Below, piece after piece: positions 61,701 to 64,000 of a stretch of 64,000 nt of DNA. The notes under the pieces are model-generated. The model saw only the letters and a list, made by a program, of their open reading frames with translations. It made no database searches and was not told the origin of the DNA. Positions within the stretch are counted from its first letter, which is position 1, and every line of letters starts with the position of its first letter. The translations under genes and the position numbers were made by a program. Origin of the DNA: Penelope pileata (taxonomy: Eukaryota; Chordata; Aves; Galliformes; Cracidae); contig WBMW01005319.1 of assembly GCA_013396635.1 (NCBI GenBank), forward strand, positions 105,645-169,644, read 5' to 3'.

Positions 61701-64000
61701 GGAGACAGACTAAGGTCAGTGAGCCAGTTCTTCCATAAAATTTCCATTTTCATGTGGCAGGAAGACCACTTCTCTCATTCCTCCTGTCTTATCTTCCCTA
61801 ACATGCACATACAGTGTGTCTGCTAGACATGTGCCAAATTACCTTCATCTTAACACAGCAATGGTGCGTAAGGCTCCCAGTGGTCAACTTTGTAGACCAG
61901 GTATATAATTTTACCAGGTCTCACTCTAAAGCATCCATTTGGCTGTTGTATATCTGCTGTGTGCCCTACTCACCCCTGCCAAGTTTTCAGGTCAGTCTTC
62001 CATACTCAGAACTACCCTGTTGTGTAGTTGTTTAACTCTTAGGTTTGCATTCTGTCTTCTTACAGATCTCTCAGACCTTCAATCTGATAGAGTGTTTTAA
62101 TGCTGGCACGTAATGAACTTAGAAATGTTAATTAAATGTAAGGTCTCTCCTCATTAGTCCATTAATTAGCTAGGAATCCTTCAAGGCAAGAGTATTTGCA
62201 AATAACAATTGGTTCCATTTGTTCTATGGTGATGGAGATACAGCTGTTTCTCAGAGCACACTCTGATTTAGCCTTTGTCCAGGCTAACAGTGACACTAAG
62301 GCTAACTACGGAAGCAGGAAAGGGTTCTTTCAGCTATCAGGACCTTGGCAACCTCAATACTTCAAAGAGGTACAGATGTATATAGCAGTTTCCCGGTAGA
62401 GGTGATAGAACTCTGCTAAGAGAGGAGAACTGGGCAATCTGTTCTTTATATAGAGAAGTCCGCATAGACTAGTCATGCATTTCTTTATGCAAGCATTGTT
62501 ACAGATTTCTTAGACAAGTTTCTCTAAAAGCTTCTCAGTTTTGCCGTTGTAGAGTTTAATTAAGCTCACCCGTAAGAATTAGCTTCTCAGAATGAGATGT
62601 CACAGACGTTGGTTTCTTTAAAATCACTGTTGAATCCTTCCCAACAGCATCCTGGGCTCCATCAGGAGAGGGGTGGCCAGCAGGGACAGGGAAGTGCTTG
62701 TCCCTCTCTGCTCTGCCCTCGTGAGGCCCCGTCTGGAGCACTGTGTCCAGGTCTGAGGCCTCCAATGCAGGAAAGATGTGGAGCTGTTGGAGAGGGTCCA
62801 GAGGAGGCCACAAAGATGCTCAGGGGGCTGGAGCACCTCCCCTACGAGNCCTTTCTCTAAGTACCCTGTAATCAGTGCCTGTGTGATTGTGATGTGTGTG
62901 TTCAAATGACATGCATGTTATGTTCGTGTCCCAAGGAAAACTGCTTGCACATCAGTCAGTTCCATCCTGTCAAGTTTTCTGGCTGTGCCTGCAGTGATTA
63001 CGATTTCAAAGCATTAAAATAGTTCAGTCCTATGAGTAGAACAAGGTCTGAACACTGGAAGAAATTTCAGTCCTTGAGCATGATCACCAGAAGAGGTTGT
63101 TTCAAATGGCATTTATTCCTCAATACAAATTTTAACTGAAAAAATAACATGAACATTTCCCATTTTTTCTTTACCCCAGCAATAATCAGAAGTAGTCTGA
63201 GAGCTAAGAGTAAAAAAGTCTATATGTGAAATAGGGGATAATTGGCAAATAATTGGAATTTTGTAATGGATGAGGAATGCTCCCAAAACTAAAAGGAATA
63301 CAACCTGTGTTTCCACAAAAACATGATTCATAGAACAATAATAGAAAAATGCTGTCGCTGCTTGGAAATGCTTTACTTGCTGAAGCTGTGGTAAATTTTG
63401 GGGGGATTTTCCCCATAATAACAAGCTATCTTCTGTTTTTTAGTAAAAGCATATTTGAGACTGAGTATCTTTTTCTTACAGTGCTGTTGCACTGTAATTG
63501 GTAGTTGGCAAAGGATCAAATTTGGAAAACTAACTTTTTACTTTCGACATTGATAGGAGTTTGGTCTTACTGAAAAGTGAGAATCACTAATTTTAAAAGG
63601 ATACGTGACTGTCATAACATTTTCTTTCAGTTACAAAAAAAAAATAGCTGCAATGTCTAGTTACATGTAGTGAGAAGAAGAAAGCTAGTACCGAGTAAAA
63701 TATGATCAAAAATACAATTTAAAGTTCTTGTTGCTTTTTTGTAGCCATTAGGCTATTATTTTTATTGATTATTCGAGAATAAAATATACTTAACAGATTT
63801 GTTAACTTTTCTGTGGCTTTCAAGTAATTCTGAGAATGATGTTTCTTTCCTAGGTACATGGATTTCTTCCCTACTCCTTCCAATGTCACCACTGACTTCC
63901 TCTTTGAGAAAAGTGCCAACTATTTTCATTGTGAGGAAGCTCCTAAACGAGCTGCTTCCCTCATCCCCAAGGCCAAGATCATCACCATCCTCATTGACCC
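3751..64000 (+). CDS. NDST3: NDST3, heparan sulfate N-deacetylase/N-sulfotransferase (spliced, 3' incomplete)
   Basis: Nine exons join in frame to 696 codons plus two bases. Known of the family: a bifunctional Golgi enzyme that removes acetyl from GlcNAc in heparan sulfate, then transfers sulfate from PAPS to the free amine, starting heparan sulfate modification. Seen: a short basic N-terminus; a membrane anchor at about residues 14-34; an HSNSD deacetylase region to about 590 with D310/D311, H380/H384, C477 and H520, each 9 below the NDST1 number; then the sulfotransferase fold with PAPS-loop K605 and E633. N-glycosylation sequons lie at N226, N243, N342, N392 and N658. NDST3 is chosen over NDST4 because the N-terminal segment, starting MSSIMKLHRHFQRT, fits NDST3 as I remember it; the later exons are close to both. 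The last ~177 residues lie outside. The start at 3751 has A at -3 and matches the family start. No disruption is seen. Confidence 0.9.
6045..6575 (-). mobile_element. Solo LTR, ERVL-type (copy A)
   Basis: About 530 bases, starting TGTTGTGG and ending AGACA on the plus strand. It closely matches 9601-10125 in the same orientation. Features shared with the widespread avian ERVL-type LTR, from memory: GGTTGAGATAAAA-type segment, TAAGATAACAGTAAT segment, CTCACCGACCGCGACC, a block around GGTATGGAACATCCCTTTGG, and GTGTTATCA near the end. That family is normally written in the opposite sense, hence minus strand. Flanks ATTAG and ACTAG could be a 5-bp target duplication with one change. No gag or pol is attached. 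Confidence 0.75.
6576..9600. other. Intronic DNA between the two LTR copies
   Basis: A 3.0-kb AT-rich stretch without recognisable retroviral coding. The only repeat I can name is an old CR1 piece at 7848-7945. I see no exon or RNA gene. Confidence 0.55.
7848..7945 (-). mobile_element. Old CR1 fragment (3' region)
   Basis: The plus strand reads like the reverse of a diverged CR1 3' region: CTGCTCCAGCAGAGC, then CCAGAGCAGCTGCCCAGGATC and GTCCAGCTGGTTCTGAAGATCTCCAAGGA in broken order of similarity. Much more decayed than the other copies here, with no clear tail. Confidence 0.5.
9601..10125 (-). mobile_element. Solo LTR, ERVL-type (copy B)
   Basis: A second copy of the element at 6045-6575, roughly 90% alike by eye, same orientation, 3.0 kb away. 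It lacks the first two bases of copy A, and its flanks (GATAG, TAACA) show no clear target duplication. The interval between the copies has no primer-binding site, polypurine tract or pol-like coding that I can see, so two separate insertions are more likely than a provirus. Confidence 0.75.
10961..11100 (-). mobile_element. CR1 3'-end fragment
   Basis: Starts with the reversed CR1 tail (TAGAATCATAGAATGG) and continues through the conserved 3' block with TGCCATGGGCAAGGACACC. It breaks off at 11100, where a short tandem repeat begins. Confidence 0.9.
11103..11143. repeat. Short tandem repeat, unit about TTTGAATACC
   Basis: Four imperfect copies of a ~10-base unit sit directly at the inner end of the preceding CR1 fragment. 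The unit resembles the CR1 bases CCTTGAATAC just before it, so it likely grew from the element's own sequence. Confidence 0.75.
12361..12995 (-). mobile_element. CR1 LINE, gapped, of a different subfamily
   Basis: The reversed tail (AGAATCACAGAATCACAGAA) starts at 12361. After an N at 12512 the minus strand encodes the end of a CR1 reverse transcriptase ORF, for example FNKSKCRALHLGRN and ERDLGVLVDNRLA. It differs clearly from the 52-kb and left-edge copies. The piece between 3' UTR and ORF end is missing at the N. Confidence 0.9.
12512..12512. other. Single-N assembly join inside CR1
   Basis: One N joins the CR1 3' region directly to the distal ORF part, skipping a stretch that CR1 elements normally carry. 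The N is better read as a gap of unknown size than as one unknown base. Confidence 0.8.
14536..14693. repeat. Local direct duplication around an N at 14622
   Basis: 14536-14621 (86 bases) and 14624-14693 (70 bases) are near-identical: two substitutions and one 16-base block present only in the first copy. The N lies exactly between them. This fits two overlapping contig ends, or two alleles, placed side by side. Confidence 0.85.
24365..24593 (+). mobile_element. CR1 3'-end fragment with tail
   Basis: 5'-truncated, plus-strand CR1 3' region from CTAGACTAGATATAAGGAG to the terminal ATTCTATGATTCTATGAT. It is typical of CR1 insertion. It creates a chance ORF tail in the plus frame that is not a gene. 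Confidence 0.93.
27540..27930. other. GC-rich patch in the first large intron
   Basis: The stretch is clearly richer in G and C than its surroundings and has about 19 CpGs by hand count, which is below usual CpG-island density. I see no TATA box, no exon and no repeat I can name. It could be a regulatory patch or an unrecognised repeat. Confidence 0.35.
28133..28847 (+). mobile_element. Solo LTR of a class I-like endogenous retrovirus with 4-bp target duplication
   Basis: The LTR runs 28137-28843 (707 bases), starts TGAAGCAGGG and ends CGTTTCA, and is flanked by TCAC at 28133-28136 and 28844-28847. A 4-bp duplication and TG...CA ends are typical of class I (gamma-like) avian ERVs. A GATAAAGAATACCTGCTGC segment at about 28784-28802 looks like the poly(A) signal of the R region. 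No internal coding remains, so it formed by recombination between two LTRs. Sense orientation is plus, the same as NDST3, so its poly(A) signal could act on the host transcript. Confidence 0.75.
29000..29177 (+). mobile_element. CR1 3'-end fragment, diverged
   Basis: Plus-strand CR1 3' region from GGTGGTGAGGTCCTGGCACA to TATTCTGTGATTCCA. It has several small deletions against the 24.4-kb and 33-kb copies, so it is older. Confidence 0.85.
30533..30620 (+). CDS. NDST3: NDST3 coding exon 2 (residues 328-357 part)
   Basis: 88 bases between a long T-run plus CAG acceptor (AG at 30531-30532) and a GTAAGA donor at 30621. It enters in phase 0 and leaves in phase 1 inside the Gly357 codon. It encodes the segment ALLDTQNLL through SGKFYHTG, including the sequon at N342. 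It lies 25.8 kb from coding exon 1. Confidence 0.93.
32907..33096 (+). mobile_element. CR1 3'-end fragment with tail
   Basis: Plus-strand CR1 3' region ending in the CATTCTATAATTCTATGATT-type tail. Very close to 24365-24593 over the shared part, so from the same or a sister subfamily. Confidence 0.92.
33453..33485. repeat. Strong short inverted repeat (hairpin)
   Basis: Arms CCCATGCTCCTGGG and CCCAAGGAGCATGGG pair along 14 positions with one bulged base around a TGCG loop. Too regular to be chance in AT-rich intron. Function unknown; no family recognised. Confidence 0.7.
34315..34330. repeat. TA dinucleotide run at the exon 3 acceptor
   Basis: About eight TA units end five bases before the TTGCAG acceptor of coding exon 3, taking the place of a pyrimidine tract. 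Confidence 0.9.
34337..34491 (+). CDS. NDST3: NDST3 coding exon 3 (residues 357-408)
   Basis: 155 bases from AG at 34335-34336 to a GTGAGT donor at 34492; it completes Gly357 and ends in phase 0. It encodes an acidic EEEDEGDD run and then the signature FWWFPHMWSHMQPH with H380, H384 and H388. The first two match the metal-ligand histidines 389 and 393 of NDST1. A sequon occurs at N392. The acceptor is unusual: a TA dinucleotide run replaces most of the pyrimidine tract. Confidence 0.94.
38318..38419 (+). repeat. Inverted duplicate of 52116-52218
   Basis: 102 bases from AAGTCTTATTTCTCTG to TTAGATACATCTAAT match the reverse complement of 52116-52218 with only a few differences. There is no CR1 next to this copy. 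See the CR1 at 52219. Confidence 0.9.
38690..38777. repeat. Dispersed repeat, partner of 45542-45633
   Basis: Shares the order AAACAAAG, AGATTGCTT, GATAGATT, GGTAAAGTA, CATAAACAA with 45542-45633, about three quarters identical by eye, in the same orientation. It abuts the ERVL remnant, so it may be part of that element or its LTR. Confidence 0.6.
38810..40260 (-). pseudogene. Decayed ERVL-type retrovirus internal region (gag, protease, partial RT)
   Basis: Read on the minus strand. A gag-like open stretch lies at 39982-40254. Protease follows, with the retropepsin motif DTGAE (DTGA at 39475-39486) and, in another frame, the flap and C-terminal part including EYILGIDILWG. Partial reverse transcriptase lies at about 39190-38810 with KPDGTW, VDYRE and LDLANAFFSIPI, the last typical of ERVL-class RT. 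Several stops and at least one frameshift (near a C-run at 39413-39418, between the active site and flap) break it. The catalytic YxDD part of RT, RNase H, integrase and env are absent. It is an old, inactive remnant. Confidence 0.8.
42100..42285 (+). CDS. NDST3: NDST3 coding exon 4 (residues 409-470)
   Basis: 186 bases, 62 codons, phase 0 at both ends, bounded by a TTTTAG acceptor (42098-42099) and a GTGAGC donor at 42286. It encodes EHGIPIDMGYAVAPHHSGVY through GFIHRNIM, part of the deacetylase core with the conserved APHHSG element. The length is a multiple of three, so skipping would keep the frame but remove a core piece. Confidence 0.95.
42286..44753 (+). other. NDST3: NDST3 intron after coding exon 4 (2.5 kb)
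   Basis: GT at 42286, AG at 44752-44753 after a long T-rich tract. No repeat or RNA gene recognised; one small odd-length palindrome (CTGTTAACAGTTAACAG, near 42505). Confidence 0.9.
44754..44882 (+). CDS. NDST3: NDST3 coding exon 5 (residues 471-513)
   Basis: 129 bases, 43 codons, phase 0 at both ends. The acceptor (AG at 44752-44753) follows a long T-rich tract; the donor is GTAAGT at 44883. It encodes VLPRQTCGLFTHT through FFTVVLNP. C477 corresponds to NDST1 C486, a residue reported as important for deacetylation. Confidence 0.95.
45542..45633. repeat. Dispersed repeat, partner of 38690-38777
   Basis: Same-orientation copy of the 38.7-kb segment. The following bases (45634-45870) are GC-rich and may belong to the same element, possibly an LTR, but I cannot name it. 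Confidence 0.55.
46074..46100. repeat. AAAT microsatellite
   Basis: About six AAAT units with one interruption. Confidence 0.9.
49843..49951 (+). mobile_element. Short CR1 3'-end fragment
   Basis: Plus-strand, strongly 5'-truncated CR1 3' region from ACCTGATCTAG to CCATTCTATGATTCTG. A diverged relative of the copies at 24.4 and 33 kb. Confidence 0.88.
50443..51012 (-). mobile_element. CR1 LINE with internal assembly gap
   Basis: The reversed tail (TAGAATCATAGAAACACA) begins near 50443, followed by the 3' region with CAAGATCATCTAGTCCAACC, then N bases, then the end of the RT ORF (minus strand: TKLGGNMDLPE and FADD-type box near 50940). Differs from the 52-kb subfamily. Confidence 0.9.
50750..50902. 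other. Assembly gap (153 Ns)
   Basis: A run of 153 N inside a CR1. An ORF crossing it is an artefact of translating the Ns. Confidence 0.98.
51295..51495. mobile_element. Possible hAT-type DNA transposon relic
   Basis: The ends, TACCCCAAGGGGTGCCAAGG and AGATTGGAGACCACTGGCCT, resemble the 'gggaaccactg' style ends of Charlie-like hAT relics. The middle is AT-rich. Similarity by memory only, so this is a weak call. Confidence 0.25.
52116..52218 (-). repeat. Inverted duplicate of 38318-38419, joined to a CR1 tail
   Basis: 103 bases, bounded on the left by a CR1-like tail motif (TCATAGAATCAT, 52106-52117) and on the right by the reversed tail of the CR1 that starts at 52219. In CR1 sense the order is CR1 body, tail, this segment, tail-like end. 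Confidence 0.85.
52219..53271 (-). mobile_element. CR1 LINE, longest copy in the window (1.05 kb)
   Basis: On the minus strand it runs from inside the RT ORF (SEWRPVPSGVPQGSVLGPVL, FADDA box near 53108) through the ORF C-terminus (GILGCIKRSVASRAREGI, WGPQHKKDVELLERVQRR, RLRELGLFSLEKRRLRGDL) to the 3' UTR and tail. One base is missing just before the FADD box against the left-edge copy, so the ORF is shifted. 5' truncation lies at 53271. Confidence 0.95.
54700..55149 (+). mobile_element. CR1 LINE fragment, truncated at both ends and gapped
   Basis: Plus strand: RT blocks VIYLDLCKAFDTVPHGILVD and PSGVPQGSVLGPVLF up to 54944, then an N, then the ORF end from about CVQFWGPQHKKDVELLERVQ to LIAAFQDL. 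Against the 52-kb copy about 420 bases are skipped at the N. The 3' UTR and tail are absent, which is unusual for a LINE. Confidence 0.93.
54945..54945. other. Single-N assembly join inside CR1
   Basis: Bases on either side correspond to positions 53166 and 52744 of the 52-kb CR1, so the intervening 421 bases of that element are missing here. Confidence 0.85.
57222..57404 (+). CDS. NDST3: NDST3 coding exon 6 (residues 514-574)
   Basis: 183 bases, 61 codons, phase 0 at both ends, from AG at 57220-57221 (after a T-run and CAAAG) to a GTAGGC donor at 57405. It encodes ISIFMTHLSNYGNDRLGLY through FPEQKDPVWQ. H520 matches the NDST1 histidine 529 proposed as a deacetylase catalytic residue. This is the end of the deacetylase part and the linker to the sulfotransferase domain. 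Confidence 0.95.
57405..59519 (+). other. NDST3: NDST3 intron after coding exon 6 (2.1 kb)
   Basis: Contains a 25-base direct repeat in an AT-rich segment (59232-59361). A 104-codon open frame at 57963-58277 has no family signature and is not called. Confidence 0.9.
59232..59361. repeat. AT-rich segment flanked by 25-base direct repeats
   Basis: 59232-59256 and 59337-59361 are identical 25-mers (TATTGAAATAACTGAG followed by TTATTGAAA), 105 bases apart, around a very AT-rich core of AATAAT and ATATGTAT words. Confidence 0.85.
59520..59616 (+). CDS. NDST3: NDST3 coding exon 7 (residues 575-607 part)
   Basis: 97 bases from a TTCAG acceptor (AG at 59518-59519) to a GTGAGA donor at 59617; it leaves in phase 1 inside the Gly607 codon. 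It encodes NPCDDKRHRDIW and KFLVVGPQKT. K605 is the PAPS-loop lysine corresponding to NDST1 K614, essential for N-sulfotransfer. The loop itself is split by the intron. Confidence 0.95.
59617..60463 (+). other. NDST3: NDST3 intron after coding exon 7 (847 bp)
   Basis: The shortest intron seen. It splits the PAPS-loop Gly607 codon and carries a TG/TA microsatellite close to its 3' end. Confidence 0.93.
60394..60436. repeat. TG/TA microsatellite upstream of exon 8
   Basis: A GTGTGTGTGTGTATATATAC segment, then TGTGTATATATATATATT, ending 27 bases before the exon 8 acceptor. Confidence 0.9.
60464..60587 (+). CDS. NDST3: NDST3 coding exon 8 (residues 607-648 part)
   Basis: 124 bases from a TTTGCAG acceptor (AG at 60462-60463) to a GTAAGA donor at 60588; it leaves in phase 2 inside the Trp648 codon. 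It completes the PAPS loop (GTTALY) and continues through MHPSIISNSPSPKTFEEVQF to HRGIDW. E633 corresponds to NDST1 E642, the proposed catalytic base of the sulfotransferase. Confidence 0.95.
62643..62848 (+). mobile_element. CR1 fragment cut by an N join
   Basis: Plus-strand distal ORF part of CR1 (AGCATCCTGGGCTCCATCAG through GATGTGGAGCTGTTGGAGAG to CTGGAGCACCTCCCCTACGAG in broken form). It stops at the N at 62849; the next bases are not CR1, so the 3' half is missing. Confidence 0.9.
62849..62849. other. Single-N assembly join at a CR1 edge
   Basis: The CR1 ends abruptly at this N in the middle of its ORF, and unrelated sequence follows. The N likely stands for a missing stretch that includes the CR1 3' end. 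Confidence 0.8.
63854..64000 (+). CDS. NDST3: NDST3 coding exon 9, cut by the window edge (residues 648-696)
   Basis: It starts after a TTTCCTAG acceptor (AG at 63852-63853), completes Trp648, and runs in frame to the last base, ending in the first two bases of codon 697. It encodes YMDFFPTPSNVTTDFLFEKS and on to KIITILID, the region leading to the 3'-phosphate binding part of the PAPS site. A sequon occurs at N658. The donor of this exon is outside the window. Confidence 0.94.

Larger units (their letters stand above)
60588..63853 (+). other. NDST3: NDST3 intron after coding exon 8 (3.3 kb)
   Basis: Holds an A-rich run (about 61000-61030) and a CR1 piece ending at an N (62643-62849). Nothing else recognised. 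Confidence 0.9.

Noticed and set aside
1..64000. CRISPR arrays, operons, bacterial signals, tRNA or rRNA genes
   Set aside because: The window is vertebrate intronic and exonic DNA; no spaced direct repeats of CRISPR type and no tRNA-like cloverleaf were noticed.

Overview
This is genomic DNA from a vertebrate, almost certainly a bird. It holds many CR1 LINE fragments, several ending in the ATTCTATG-type tail, plus avian-type endogenous retroviral LTRs. The only gene I can support is a spliced, plus-strand one whose exons carry canonical GT/AG borders. The species cannot be read from the sequence. Isolated single Ns and one 153-bp N run point to a draft assembly.

The gene is NDST3, a heparan sulfate N-deacetylase/N-sulfotransferase. 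Nine coding exons (3751-4731, 30533-30620, 34337-34491, 42100-42285, 44754-44882, 57222-57404, 59520-59616, 60464-60587, 63854-64000 and onward) join in frame to give residues 1 to 696, with two bases of codon 697. The family is about 873 residues, so roughly 177 C-terminal residues lie beyond the right edge. An acceptor at 3720-3721 shows that at least one non-coding 5' exon lies upstream. The deduced protein has a type II Golgi signal anchor, the N-deacetylase region with its metal-binding and catalytic residues (D310/D311, H380/H384, C477, H520), and the start of the sulfotransferase domain with the PAPS loop lysine (K605) and the catalytic glutamate (E633). No frameshift or in-frame stop is seen, so the gene looks intact as far as it goes.

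Layout: 1-428 is a CR1 fragment; 429-3721 is upstream or 5' intron sequence; 3722-4731 is the first coding exon; 4732-30532 is a 25.8-kb intron with two ERVL-type LTR copies, four CR1 pieces, one well-bounded 707-bp solo LTR and two single-N joins; 30533-44882 holds coding exons 2 to 5, with a decayed minus-strand ERVL gag-pro-RT remnant at 38.8-40.26 kb inside intron 3; 44883-57221 is a 12.3-kb intron rich in CR1 copies of both orientations; 57222-64000 holds exons 6 to 9.

I found no new biological system. The points most worth checking are a 103-bp inverted duplicate linking 38.3 kb to the tail of a CR1 at 52.2 kb (possible LINE 3' transduction), single-N joins that appear to hide missing or duplicated sequence, the solo LTR with a 4-bp target duplication, and simple repeats lying against two splice acceptors.
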